Shown: positions 16,804-25,431, counted from the stretch's first letter. The stretch: DNA of 64,000 nt from Marinibacterium sp050389775 (GCF_050389775.1 NZ_CP177144.1:4154001-4218000), one strand, 5' to 3'. Made by a program: numbers and translations. Notes: generated by a model not told the origin, from the sequence alone.

Positions 16804-17136
16804 GGCTATGCTCCTTGGGGTTGGGCAATTGGTAGCAGGCCGGGTGCGGGCCGCGCAATCGGGCGAAGGGGCCGGCGCGCCGAAACGGGGGGGCCGGGCT
16901 TGTCCGCCGTGACCGGCGGCCGCGCGGACATGCGGACAGGGCGGACATGGGCGGGTTTCTGCGGGTGCGCGGGAAAAATGTTGCGCTGCGGCGGAACCGA
17001 TCCCGCGCGCGCGCGTTGACCCAGCGTCGGGACCATCAGGCCCCGGCTGGATTTCGCGACTTCGACCGGCGGGGCCTGGCCCCGCCGGTCTGACCTGACA
17101 CCAACCCGAGAGGCCGGACCGATCCCCGAAGGAACC
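16804..17136. other. Divergent promoter region between tag and gpsA
   Basis: 333 bp without a gene. It must hold the promoters for tag (minus) and the gpsA-ggpP-ggpS operon (plus). The clearest structure is the hairpin at 17065-17089. I find no convincing -35/-10 pair in this G+C-rich stretch; the most A-rich patch is GGGAAAAATGTTGCG around 16972-16985. Confidence 0.5.
17065..17089 (+). promoter_or_regulatory. Strong hairpin in the gpsA leader
   Basis: ACCGGCGGGGC-CTG-GCCCCGCCGGT is a perfect 11-bp G+C stem with a 3-nt loop, ending 47 bp before the probable gpsA start and lacking a T-tract. It could be an mRNA leader structure affecting translation or stability of the osmolyte operon, or part of an upstream transcription boundary. 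Confidence 0.45.
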
Positions 17137-18237
17137 CTGAACAGCTCCCCCATCCCTTACCGAAACCTTGCCGTGCTGGGCTCCGGCTCATGGGGCACGG
17201 CGCTGGCCATGGTGCTGGCCCGCAATGGCCACGCGACCAAGATCTGGGCCCGCCGGGACGACCTGGCCCGCCGGATCAACGCCGACCGGCAAAACGCCGA
17301 ATACCTGCCCGACATCCTTTTGCCCGCGGGGCTGACCGCAACCTCCGACCTGGGCGATGCGCTGGTCGCGGCCGAGGCCGTGCTGCTGGTCACGCCCTCG
17401 TCGTCGCTGCGCGAGATGTGTCGGGCGGCGCGGCCGCACCTGGCCGAGGGCGTGCCGGTGGCGCTGTGCTGCAAGGGCATCGAACGGGGCACCGGGCTGT
17501 TGCTGTCGGAAGTGGTGGGACAGGAGCTGCCGGGCCATCCGGTCGGCGCGATCTCGGGGCCGACCTTTGCCCGGGAAACCGCGCTGGATCATCCGACGGC
17601 CGCCACGGTGGCCTTTGAATGGCGCTACGAAGACCGGTTGAACCCCGAGAACTCTCCGGCCGCGCGCATGGCCATGTCGCTGTCGGGCGGCGGGTTCCGG
17701 CCCTATGTGTCCGACGACCTGATCGGCGTCGAGGTGGGCGGCGCGGTGAAGAACGTCATCGCCATCGCCTGCGGCATGCTGTCGGGCGCGGGCTTTGCCG
17801 AGAACACCCGGGCGGCGCTGATCACCCGGGGCACCGACGAGATGAAGCTGATGGCCGAGGCCCTGGGCGGCCGGCGCGAGACGGTGACGGGCCTGTCGGG
17901 CGCGGGTGACCTGACGCTGACCTGTTCGTCGACGACCTCGCGCAACATGTCGCTGGGCTTTCAGCTGGGCCAGGGCCTGGCCCGGGCCGATTGCTTTGGC
18001 GGGCGCAACGTGGTGGTCGAAGGCGAGGTCAACGCGGTGTCGGTCACCGACCTGGCCCGGCGCATCGGCGTGTCGATGCCGATCTGCGAGACGGTCCATG
18101 CCGTGCTGCACGAAGGCGCGGCGCTGGAGGCCAGTTTCAACGCGCTGTGGTCGCGGCCGATCGAGGCCGAGCCCCGGGCGCTGGACCTGTCCCTGGCCCA
18201 TCCCGAACCGACGATGACCCTGCAATTCGGAAGCTGA
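17137..18237 (+). CDS. gpsA: Glycerol-3-phosphate dehydrogenase [NAD(P)+]
   Basis: A cytoplasmic dehydrogenase that makes sn-glycerol 3-phosphate from dihydroxyacetone phosphate. Motifs are the Rossmann loop LGSGSWGTALAM, ISGPTFARE, then IGVEVGGAVKNVIAIACGM with the catalytic Lys, and SGAGDLTLTC. The start is a problem: the only normal start codon, GTG 17173, lies inside the first beta strand. A CTG at 17137, 3 bp after GAAGGAA, would restore a normal N-terminus (366 residues) and is used here. Back to an in-frame stop at 17017 there is no ATG, GTG or TTG. It lies 4 bp before ggpP and so feeds glycerol 3-phosphate to the glucosylglycerol pathway. Confidence 0.85.
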   Translation: MNSSPIPYRNLAVLGSGSWGTALAMVLARNGHATKIWARRDDLARRINADRQNAEYLPDILLPAGLTATSDLGDALVAAEAVLLVTPSSSLREMCRAARPHLAEGVPVALCCKGIERGTGLLLSEVVGQELPGHPVGAISGPTFARETALDHPTAATVAFEWRYEDRLNPENSPAARMAMSLSGGGFRPYVSDDLIGVEVGGAVKNVIAIACGMLSGAGFAENTRAALITRGTDEMKLMAEALGGRRETVTGLSGAGDLTLTCSSTTSRNMSLGFQLGQGLARADCFGGRNVVVEGEVNAVSVTDLARRIGVSMPICETVHAVLHEGAALEASFNALWSRPIEAEPRALDLSLAHPEPTMTLQFGS

Positions 18238-18241
18238 TCCC

Positions 18242-19024
18242 ATGAACGTCATGCAACCCGCCCGCCCCGCCATCGCGGAGCGCCGCTTCACCCTGGCCAC
18301 CGACCTCGACGGCACCTTCCTGGGCGGCACGCCCGAAGCGCGCCAGGTGCTCTATGACTGGATCGAGGCCAACCGGTTCACCATCGGGCTGATCTTTGTC
18401 ACCGGACGCGACCCGGAATTCATCATGCAGATGTGCCGCGAAAACGGCCTGCCCTGGCCGGAATACGTGGTCGGCGACGTCGGCACGACCATCGCCCATG
18501 TGACCGGCAACGGCGGCATCGAACCGATCCCGACCTTGGAAGAGGACATTGCCGCCCGCTGGGCCGATCACGGCCCCCGCGTGCGCGAGGTGCTCGACGG
18601 CCACCCGGGCCTGCGCCTGCAACCCACGGCCTTCCGCTACCGGGTCAGCTATGACCTCGACCGCGACAGCTTTGACGACAGCGCCTGCGAAAAGGTCAAG
18701 GCGCTGGGGCTCGACTGGCTGATCTCGGACAACCGCTATTTCGACGTGCTGCCGCGCGGCGTGTCGAAAGGCCCGTCGATCCGCCGGCTGGTCGAACACC
18801 TGGGCATCCCCGAAGACCGCGTGCTGGTCGCCGGCGACACGCTCAACGACCTGTCGATGCTGGAATGCGGCCTGCCCGCCGTGGCGGTCGGCAATTCCGA
18901 AGAGGCCCTGATGGCCCGCGTCGGCCCGCTGGCCCATGTGCACAAGGCCCGCGCCCATGGCGCCGCCGGCATCCTGGAAGCGATCGACGCCCATTCCCTT
19001 CACGACATTCCGAAAGGCAGCTGA
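18242..19024 (+). CDS. Glucosylglycerol-phosphate phosphatase-like HAD hydrolase (stand-alone GgpP)
   Basis: A 260-residue HAD phosphatase of the sucrose-phosphate-phosphatase/Cof type (C2B cap). The nucleophile motif DLDGT has Asp21 and acid/base Asp23; VTGRD supplies the second motif; SKGPSIRRL supplies the Lys; GDTLNDLSM gives the metal aspartates. In some gammaproteobacteria this domain is fused to the N-terminus of GgpS (GgpPS); here the two are separate genes one base apart. Its expected role is removal of phosphate from glucosylglycerol phosphate. The role is inferred from context, the HAD assignment is firm. Confidence 0.85.
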   Translation: MNVMQPARPAIAERRFTLATDLDGTFLGGTPEARQVLYDWIEANRFTIGLIFVTGRDPEFIMQMCRENGLPWPEYVVGDVGTTIAHVTGNGGIEPIPTLEEDIAARWADHGPRVREVLDGHPGLRLQPTAFRYRVSYDLDRDSFDDSACEKVKALGLDWLISDNRYFDVLPRGVSKGPSIRRLVEHLGIPEDRVLVAGDTLNDLSMLECGLPAVAVGNSEEALMARVGPLAHVHKARAHGAAGILEAIDAHSLHDIPKGS

Positions 19025-19025
19025 C

Positions 19026-20528
19026 ATGCCCTCGAACCTGGTTATCGTCTATCACCGCCAACCCTATGAAGAGGTTGTCGAAAACGGCAAGACCGTCTAC
19101 CGCGAGAACAAATCCCCCAATGGCATCGTGCCGACGCTGAAATCCTTCTTCGGGCGGTTCGAAAGCGGCGCCTGGGTGGCCTGGAAAGAGGCCGAGGATC
19201 CGTCGAACCCCGATTTCGAACGGGTGGTCGAGATCGAGGACAAGTTCGGCAAGTATTCCGTCTCGCGCCTGCCGCTGACCAAGGAACAGGTCAGCAGCTT
19301 CTACCATGTCTCGTCCAAGGAAGCCTTCTGGCCGATCCTGCACGGGTTCAAGGAGCGCTACAATTACGACCCCGTCGACTGGCCGACCTTCCGCGAGGTC
19401 AACTGGGCCTTTGCCGAGGCCGCCGCCGCCGAAGCGGCCGAAGGCGCGGTGGTCTGGGTTCATGATTACAACCTCTGGCTGGTGCCGGGCTACCTGCGCC
19501 AGCTGCGGCCGGACGTGAAGATTTCCTTCTTCCACCACACGCCCTTCCCCGGGGCCGACATCTTCAACGTGCTGCCCTGGCGGCTGGAGATCCTGCAATC
19601 GCTGCTGGCCGCCGACGTGGTGGGCTTTCACATCCCGCGTTACGTCAACAACTTCGTCTCGGCCGCGCGCTCGCTGCTTGAGGTCGACGTGACCAAGCGC
19701 GAGAAGGTCAAGCCCGAGATGTCGTCGCAGGCCACGGCCCTGTCGGAACAATCGGTGCCCACCGAGATCAGCTTTGAAGGCCGCAAGGTCACGTTGCAGG
19801 CCTCGCCCGTGGGGGTGGATGTGGATTACATCGAAACCCTGGCCGGCACCGAGAAGACCCGCGCCCGGGCACGCAAGATCCGCGAAGGGCTGGGCGAGGC
19901 GCAGCTGGTGCTGTCGGTCGGGCGGACCGATTACACCAAGGGCGGGATCGAGCAGCTTGAGACCTTTGAGCGGCTGATCGAGACGCGGCCCGACCTGCGC
20001 GGCAAGGTGCAGCTGATGCATGTGTCGGTGCCGGCCAATCGCAACATGACGGTCTATGAAGAGATCCAGGAAAGCCTGGAGGCGACAACGGGCCGGATCA
20101 ACGGGCGCTTTGGCTCTCTCGACTGGCAGCCGATCACGCTGGTGTCGCGGGCCGTGCCCTTCGAGGACCTGGTGGCCTATTACCGGGCGGCCGACGTGGC
20201 CTGGATCACGCCGCTGGCGGACGGGATGAACCTGGTCTGCAAGGAATATTGCGCGGCGCGCACCGATGGCGACGGCGCGCTGGTGCTGTCGGAATTCGCC
20301 GGCGCGGCGGTCGAGATGGGCTCGGCCGTGCTGACCAACCCGTTTTCCTACCGTTCGATGGACAGCGCCATTGCCCAGGCGCTGGAAATGTCGACCGATG
20401 ACCGGCTGGGGCGGATGAAGGCGCTGCGCGAGATCGTGCGCAAGCAGGATATCCGCAATTGGGCCGAAGAGCAGATGTCGGCCATGGCCGGGGTGGAATT
20501 GCTGGAAACCGCGCCCGAAGTGGCCTGA
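19026..20528 (+). CDS. ggpS: Glucosylglycerol-phosphate synthase (GT20 family)
   Basis: A 500-residue retaining glycosyltransferase related to trehalose-6-phosphate synthase, which joins glucose from ADP-glucose to glycerol 3-phosphate. Its N-terminus (LVIVYHRQPYEEV, then ENKSPNGIVPTLKSFF) and central WVHDYNLWLVPGYLRQLRP, FFHHTPFPGADIFN and ITPLADGMNLVCKEY segments match GgpS more closely than OtsA, which has a different N-terminal glycine loop. The product becomes the compatible solute glucosylglycerol after dephosphorylation by the upstream HAD protein. A rho-independent terminator follows at 20555-20580. Confidence 0.9.
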   Translation: MPSNLVIVYHRQPYEEVVENGKTVYRENKSPNGIVPTLKSFFGRFESGAWVAWKEAEDPSNPDFERVVEIEDKFGKYSVSRLPLTKEQVSSFYHVSSKEAFWPILHGFKERYNYDPVDWPTFREVNWAFAEAAAAEAAEGAVVWVHDYNLWLVPGYLRQLRPDVKISFFHHTPFPGADIFNVLPWRLEILQSLLAADVVGFHIPRYVNNFVSAARSLLEVDVTKREKVKPEMSSQATALSEQSVPTEISFEGRKVTLQASPVGVDVDYIETLAGTEKTRARARKIREGLGEAQLVLSVGRTDYTKGGIEQLETFERLIETRPDLRGKVQLMHVSVPANRNMTVYEEIQESLEATTGRINGRFGSLDWQPITLVSRAVPFEDLVAYYRAADVAWITPLADGMNLVCKEYCAARTDGDGALVLSEFAGAAVEMGSAVLTNPFSYRSMDSAIAQALEMSTDDRLGRMKALREIVRKQDIRNWAEEQMSAMAGVELLETAPEVA

Positions 20529-20554
20529 GGCCGGGCTGTTTCCACGGTTTGCAG

Positions 20555-20580
20555 GGGCACCGCTTTGGCGGTGCCCTTTG
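20555..20580 (+). terminator. Rho-independent terminator of the gpsA-ggpP-ggpS operon
   Basis: GGGCACCGC-TTTG-GCGGTGCCC is a perfect 9-bp stem followed by TTTGCGTTTG, 26 bp after the ggpS stop. It separates the osmolyte operon from the phosphoesterase gene. Confidence 0.8.
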
Positions 20581-20686
20581 CGTTTGGGCCGGGCGGTCGG
20601 CGACAAGCCGCCGTCCCGCGGCCACGGCGGGAACCGGCAGCCGGGCCTGTGCATTTGTCTAGCGCACCTGCCGGGGCTGTACCCAA

Positions 20687-20801
20687 TCGCCCCTCCGGGG
20701 CTTTCGTTTGTCGCCCCTCCGGGGACTTCAAATTGTCGCCCCTCCGGGGATTTAAAATTGTCGCCCCTCCGGGGCGAAACCATGTTGCCCCTGGCCGGGG
20801 G
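20687..20801 (+). repeat. Five 24-25-bp direct repeats in front of the phosphoesterase gene
   Basis: TCGCCCCTCCGGGG occurs exactly at 20687, 20711, 20736 and 20761, and a variant (TTGCCCCTGGCCGGGG) at 20785. Starts are 24-25 bp apart and the 10-11-nt spacers are A/T-rich (for example ATTTAAAATTG). Each core has CCCC and GGGG arms that could pair. The array ends about 20 bp before the ATG at 20820. It is not CRISPR: repeats and spacers are far too short. Confidence 0.75.
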
Positions 20802-20819
20802 TTTGCCACGGGAGTTAAC

Positions 20820-21635
20820 ATGCTCAAGATCGTCGTTCTCAGTGACCTGCACCTGCGCCCCAAGGGCGTGCTGTCGCACGGGCTGGATACCCATGACCGG
20901 CTGGTGCAGGGCATCGACTGGCTGAACCGCATGCATGCGGATGCCGACCTGTGCGTGCTGGCCGGCGATCTTGTCGACCTGGGCGAAAAGGCCGCCTACG
21001 AGCGGCTGAAGCACCAGATCGTCCGGGCCAAGGTGCCCATCGAGATGACGATCGGCAACCATGACGACCGCGATACCTTCCTGGCCGTCTTTGGCGAACG
21101 CCACCGGGCCGAGACCGGTTTTGTCGACAAGTGTCTGGATCTCAAGGGCTATCGCGTGATCATCCTCGACAGCGCCATCACCGGCGATCCGGCCGGGCGG
21201 CTGGAACCGGAACAGCTGCACTGGCTGGGCCAGCGGCTGGACCAGGCGGCCGACCGGCCGGTCATCGTGATCACCCATCACCATGCCAACCCGCTGATGA
21301 CCCGGGTCGACCGCATCCTGATGCAGAACGGCACGGCCTTTGCCCGGGTGCTGAGCCGCCACAAGGATATCCGCCAAGTCATTGCCGGGCATGTGCATTA
21401 TACCTCGACGGCGATCTGGCACGGCATCCCCTTCACGACCATCGCCGGAGGGCATTATTCCGTGCAGGCCATGCTGGACCCGGACGAACCCGTGCCGCAC
21501 CTGACCGGGCCGGCGCAGATGGCCGTGGTGCTGGGCGGGGCGGATGGCACGATCGTGCATTTCGACGACTACATCAACGGCAACCCGGCGCTGGCCCCGG
21601 CCGGGCAGACCCTGCGCCAGGCGGCCACGGCTTAA
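20820..21635 (+). CDS. Calcineurin-like metallophosphoesterase (cyclic-AMP/glycerophosphodiester phosphodiesterase type)
   Basis: A 271-residue two-metal phosphoesterase of the CpdA/GpdQ class. All five motif blocks are seen: SDLHL (Asp9, His11), GDLVD (Asp50), GNHDD (Asn80-His81), ITHHH and GHVHYTST. It should cleave a phosphodiester in the cytoplasm. GpdQ relatives act on glycerophosphodiesters, which would fit the glycerol phosphate theme of the operon upstream, but cyclic nucleotides are equally possible. GGGAG precedes the ATG. It is outside the upstream operon because of the terminator at 20555, and is fronted by the 25-bp repeats. Confidence 0.88.
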   Translation: MLKIVVLSDLHLRPKGVLSHGLDTHDRLVQGIDWLNRMHADADLCVLAGDLVDLGEKAAYERLKHQIVRAKVPIEMTIGNHDDRDTFLAVFGERHRAETGFVDKCLDLKGYRVIILDSAITGDPAGRLEPEQLHWLGQRLDQAADRPVIVITHHHANPLMTRVDRILMQNGTAFARVLSRHKDIRQVIAGHVHYTSTAIWHGIPFTTIAGGHYSVQAMLDPDEPVPHLTGPAQMAVVLGGADGTIVHFDDYINGNPALAPAGQTLRQAATA

Positions 21636-21691
21636 CCCTTTGTAAGGCTTTGCCCCCTAGACTTGCCTATTGGTGGAACAGGGGAACAACC

Positions 21692-22375
21692 ATGGGGAAA
21701 GCCGAAGAGACCGGCGGCCTTGGGGCCGCGACAGAATTCGAACTGAACATCGTTCTCGTCGATGACGAGGCCTTTGACAGGCGCAACCTGTCGCGGCTGG
21801 CCGGCAAGCTGGGCCCGTCGATCAATGTTCAGGCCTGCGCCGACGAGGCCGAGTTTCGCAAGACGCTGGATGGCGGTGTCTTTGACATCTGCTTCGTCGA
21901 CAACAACATGGGGGCCTGGAACGGGGTGCAGGCGGTGGACCTGCTGCACCATCACCCCCGGCATCGGGACACGCCGGCCGTCATGGTCTCGGCCCGCGAC
22001 GACAGCGAAACCGTGGTGCGGGCGATGAAGGCCGGCTGTGCCAATTACCTGGAAAAGGGGCAGCTGACGGCCGAACGGCTGCGCGAAACGGTCTATGACG
22101 CGCTGAGCGATGCGCTGGCGGAAACCGTCGGGCGGGATCAGCTGGCCCATGTGGCCGATTGCATCGTGACGGGCATGTCCAACGGCTGCATCGGGGAATT
22201 GCGCCCCCGGCTGCGCACGATGTACCGCCAGATCAGCTTTATCCGCAGCTGCCACGTCAACGGGCTGCTGCCCTCGCCCGAGGCGCTGGACCTGCTGGAA
22301 ACCCAATGCCTCGAGATCTGGCGCTTTACCGACGAGCTGGCCAATTACGGGCGCACCTTTACCCGGCTTCACTGA
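21692..22375 (+). CDS. Response regulator receiver protein with a non-DNA-binding C-terminal region
   Basis: A 227-residue protein with a receiver domain at residues about 17-135: acidic pocket VDDE, phospho-acceptor Asp70 (CFVDNNMG), switch Ser100 and Lys122 (YLEKG). The C-terminal about 90 residues are helical and match no output domain I know; no HTH, GGDEF or kinase motif is seen. Its 3' end overlaps the convergent hybrid kinase gene by 17 bp. It probably belongs to the signalling block at 22359-26616. Confidence 0.82.
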   Translation: MGKAEETGGLGAATEFELNIVLVDDEAFDRRNLSRLAGKLGPSINVQACADEAEFRKTLDGGVFDICFVDNNMGAWNGVQAVDLLHHHPRHRDTPAVMVSARDDSETVVRAMKAGCANYLEKGQLTAERLRETVYDALSDALAETVGRDQLAHVADCIVTGMSNGCIGELRPRLRTMYRQISFIRSCHVNGLLPSPEALDLLETQCLEIWRFTDELANYGRTFTRLH

Positions 22376-23465
22376 TCGGGCCGGCCGCCTGGGCTTCGGC
22401 CGCGGGCAGATGCACGATGAAGGTCGACCCGACCCCGGGTCGGCCTTCGCACCATATGCGGGCGCCGTGACGGTCGGCAATCTTGCGGCAGGTGGCCAGG
22501 CCCAACCCGGTGCCGGCAAATTCCTCGGATCGGTGCAACCGGCGGAACGGCTCAAAGATCTCGGCAGCGCGGGCCGGGTCGATGCCGATGCCATTGTCCG
22601 ACACCGCCAGCTCCCATCCACCCTCGACCGGCTCGGCCGACACATGCACGCGGGGCCGGTCGGAGCGGTTGTATTTCACCGCATTGGCCACGAGATTCTG
22701 CAACAGCTGTTCGATCTGCGGCTTGTCGCCCCGGATGTTCGGCAAGGCCCCGTCACAGAACACCTCCGCCCCGGCGGCGTCCAACTCGGCGGCCAGTGTC
22801 CGGCAGACCATGTCCAGCGCATCGCCCAGGTCGACCGGGCCGAATTGCGGCGGCGCCAAGTCGATCCTTGTATAGCTGCGCAGCGACAGGATCAGCGCCT
22901 CCATCCGCGCGGCACCGCCAGTGATGAATCCCATGACCTCGGCCATTTCGGCGGCAATCCCGGCGGGCAGGTCCTCTTCGAGCATTTCGATCGCGCCGCG
23001 GATCGTCTGCAACGGCCCGCGCAGGTCATGCACCAGCACATGGGCAAAGGTTTCGAGGTTGCGCCGGTGATCGTCGATCTCGCGCTGCATGGCCGCGCGT
23101 TCCAGCGCGTTGGTCACCGACCGGTGCAGCCCCTCGGGCGTGATGTTGCCCTTGGTCAGGTAATCCTGGGCACCACAGCGCATGGCCCGCACGGCGATAT
23201 CCTCGTTGCCCTGGCCGGTCACCATGACCACGGCGGCAAAGGGCGCCCGGTCATGGATCGCGTTCAGCGCCTCCATCCCGTCGCAGCCGGGCAGCGAATA
23301 ATCCAGCAGGACAACATCGCTGCGCGCCACCGGGTCCAGCCAGTCCAGCGCCTTGTCCAGCCCGAACACCTCGTCGATGCGCACCGGCGGGTCGGGCATG
23401 CGGGCCACCGCCCGGCGCAGCATGTCACGGTCATCCTCGTTGTCGTCGACGATCAGAAGGCGCAT
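22359..23465 (-). CDS. Receiver-histidine kinase hybrid (REC followed by HisKA-HATPase)
   Basis: A 368-residue soluble protein with an N-terminal receiver domain (Asp55 in LLDYSLPG, Lys in YLTKG near 105), then a histidine kinase core: phospho-His146 in VLVHDLRGPL, N box LLQNLVANAVKYN, G boxes DNGIGIDPARAAEIF and GTGLGLATCRKI. No membrane segment or sensor domain is present, so input must come through the receiver, probably from the kinases encoded upstream in the same operon. AAGGGGGA precedes the ATG at 23465. Confidence 0.9.
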   Translation of the reverse strand: MRLLIVDDNEDDRDMLRRAVARMPDPPVRIDEVFGLDKALDWLDPVARSDVVLLDYSLPGCDGMEALNAIHDRAPFAAVVMVTGQGNEDIAVRAMRCGAQDYLTKGNITPEGLHRSVTNALERAAMQREIDDHRRNLETFAHVLVHDLRGPLQTIRGAIEMLEEDLPAGIAAEMAEVMGFITGGAARMEALILSLRSYTRIDLAPPQFGPVDLGDALDMVCRTLAAELDAAGAEVFCDGALPNIRGDKPQIEQLLQNLVANAVKYNRSDRPRVHVSAEPVEGGWELAVSDNGIGIDPARAAEIFEPFRRLHRSEEFAGTGLGLATCRKIADRHGARIWCEGRPGVGSTFIVHLPAAEAQAAGPISEAG

Positions 23466-23506
23466 CCCATCCCCCTTGCTCTGGTCGGGCGACCCTGGCG
23501 GGCCGG

Positions 23507-23956
23507 TCATTTCGGGCGCAGCGCATAGCGAAACCAGTAATCGTAGAGCTGGGCCATCGAATCGGAAAATTCCTGCCAGGACACGGGCTTGCGCATGTAG
23601 GTATTGGCGCCCTCGGCATAACATCGGTCGACATCGCGCTGGTCGACCGAGGTGGTCATGATCACCACCGGGATCCGCGCCAGGTCGTCGCGCGCCTTGA
23701 TCCGGGCCAGCACCTGGCGCCCGTCGAGCCCGGGCATGTTGAGATCCAGCAGCACCAGCCCCGGCGGCCGGGCGGCGCCCGCCCCCTGGAACCGGCCGGA
23801 CCCGGTCAGGTAATCCCAGACCTCGGCCCCGTCGCGGAACCGGCGGATCGGGTTGTCGATGCCGCGCTTGCGGATCAGCGCCCGTTCAGCCGCTTCGAAA
23901 TCGTCGTCATTGTCCTCGACGATCAGGATGTCCTGCTGCACCGCCGTTTCAGCCAT
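23507..23956 (-). CDS. Single-domain response regulator (Rcp1-like)
   Basis: A 149-residue stand-alone receiver domain of the type that serves phytochrome-like kinases (Rcp1). Acidic residues VEDNDDD, phospho-acceptor Asp71 (LLDLNMPGLDG), Thr/Ser switch (IMTTS) and Lys (YMRKP) are in place, with the typical long insertion DYLTGSGRF. No output domain is present; it would act as a phosphate shuttle. The start overlaps the end of the upstream kinase gene by 8 bp, so the two are translated together. Confidence 0.9.
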   Translation of the reverse strand: MAETAVQQDILIVEDNDDDFEAAERALIRKRGIDNPIRRFRDGAEVWDYLTGSGRFQGAGAARPPGLVLLDLNMPGLDGRQVLARIKARDDLARIPVVIMTTSVDQRDVDRCYAEGANTYMRKPVSWQEFSDSMAQLYDYWFRYALRPK

Positions 23957-25427
23957 GTCGCACCTCGGCAAGCCCGTCGGCCGGCGGCGGAATGACCGCG
24001 TCATGGGGCCCGAAATCGATGTAGAACGTGCTGCCCTGCCCCGGCGCCGATTGCAGGGTGATGCCCCCGCCGCGCGCCTCGGCCAGGCGGCGGACAAAGG
24101 CCAGCCCGGCCCCGGTGCCGGGCCCGTATTCCCCCGGCTGCACCAGGCGTTTGAACATGCGAAAGACATCCTCGTGGAATTCCGGGGCGATGCCGATGCC
24201 GTTGTCGCGGACATAAAAGACATCGCGCAGGACCTGGCCGCCGACGCTGACCCGGGGCGCAAAGCCAAGGTGCACCTCGGGCCGGACGGCATCGGAATAG
24301 GTCAGGCCATTGGCGATCAGGTTGCCCAGCACGGTCGCCACATCAGCCGGGTTGCCCCGGATCGGCGGCAGCGGCGTGTCGATGGCCACCAGCCCGCGGC
24401 GGGTCTCCAAGAGATTCGCCAACCGGTCGCGGATCGTACCGATGACGCTGGCCGGATCGACATCCTCGATGCCGCTGTCGGGATCGAGCCGCGAATAGGC
24501 CAGCAGGGTATCGGTCAGCGCCTCGGCCTGGCCGCAGAGATCCTGCATCCGCGCCAGCCGCCGCCGGGCCGCGTCGGGCAGGTCGTCGCCATGGTCCTCG
24601 ACCAGGAAGCTGGCATGGTTGGCCACCCCCCGGATCGGCGCCTTGAGGTCATGGGCGGCCACGTGGGCGAATTCGTTCAGCTTGTTGTTGGTCATGTGCA
24701 AGTCGTTGTTTGCCTTATGCAATCTGGCATTTTGATCATCCAGAACCCGGTTCAACCCGGCGATTTCGGCAATCCGCCGACCCTTGTCGCGCAGCCCCGC
24801 CCACATCAGCACGATGACCGTGCCGGGCAGCAACAGCAGCAGGGTCGACACAAGGCCGAGCAGCACCATCATGTCGCGCCGTCGGGCATTGGCCCGGCCG
24901 AGCAGGGCCGTGGATATGGCATGATGGGCCTCGGCCAGGCCGGCGGCGGCGGCGCTGTCGGGAATGCGCACGCGGGCGTCGATCTCGGCGATCGGCAAGC
25001 CGGCGCGATGGCCTTCCTCGACCAGGATCAGCGCCCGGCGGTAATCGGCCAGGGTCCGGCGCAGGGCGCCCAAGCGAATGTTCAGCCCGACATCCACGGC
25101 CAGCCCTTCGAGAGCCACCAGCGCGCGCAGGGCCTCGTCGTACCGCAGCCGGGCGGCGGCGGCATAGGCCGGCTCATGGCCGCGCAGCACGGCATTCTTG
25201 AAATCGTGGATAAAGCCGGAATAGCCGATGGCCCGTTCGAAATCGAGAAGCAATTCAGGCAGTTGCCGGGTGAGCAGCCCCATGTCCGACCGATAGCGGG
25301 CCCGCAGGTCCAGAAGCGACACGGCCGCCGGCACATAGATCGCCACGGCGAGGAAGGCGGCCAGCCAGATCCACAGCCGCCGCCCCGAGGTGGCTGGTTT
25401 CGCCCTGTTCCGCACCCGCTCGCCCAT
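23949..25427 (-). CDS. Membrane sensor histidine kinase with a periplasmic all-helical sensor domain
   Basis: A 492-residue kinase. Transmembrane helices lie at about 17-38 and 187-211, flanking a helical periplasmic domain that contains IGYSGFIHDFKN (67-78), a motif I recall from a widespread family of unnamed sensor domains. A coiled-coil linker leads to the kinase: His259 in HVAAHDLKAP, N box LGNLIANGLTYSD, G boxes DNGIGIAPEFHEDVF and GTGAGLAFVRRL. The catalytic core closely resembles its upstream neighbour and phytochrome-type kinases. It is 4 bp after the kinase at 25432 and overlaps the response regulator. Confidence 0.9.
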   Translation of the reverse strand: MGERVRNRAKPATSGRRLWIWLAAFLAVAIYVPAAVSLLDLRARYRSDMGLLTRQLPELLLDFERAIGYSGFIHDFKNAVLRGHEPAYAAAARLRYDEALRALVALEGLAVDVGLNIRLGALRRTLADYRRALILVEEGHRAGLPIAEIDARVRIPDSAAAAGLAEAHHAISTALLGRANARRRDMMVLLGLVSTLLLLLPGTVIVLMWAGLRDKGRRIAEIAGLNRVLDDQNARLHKANNDLHMTNNKLNEFAHVAAHDLKAPIRGVANHASFLVEDHGDDLPDAARRRLARMQDLCGQAEALTDTLLAYSRLDPDSGIEDVDPASVIGTIRDRLANLLETRRGLVAIDTPLPPIRGNPADVATVLGNLIANGLTYSDAVRPEVHLGFAPRVSVGGQVLRDVFYVRDNGIGIAPEFHEDVFRMFKRLVQPGEYGPGTGAGLAFVRRLAEARGGGITLQSAPGQGSTFYIDFGPHDAVIPPPADGLAEVRHG

Positions 25428-25431
25428 CCGC

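Noticed and set aside
19026..20528. Annotation of the GT20 enzyme as trehalose-6-phosphate synthase (OtsA)
   Set aside because: Its N-terminal and acceptor-side segments fit glucosylglycerol-phosphate synthase better, and it sits with gpsA and a GgpP-like phosphatase rather than with otsB.
20687..20801. CRISPR-like spaced repeats
   Set aside because: Repeats are only 14 bp and spacers 10-11 bp, spacers are similar to one another, and no cas gene is present.
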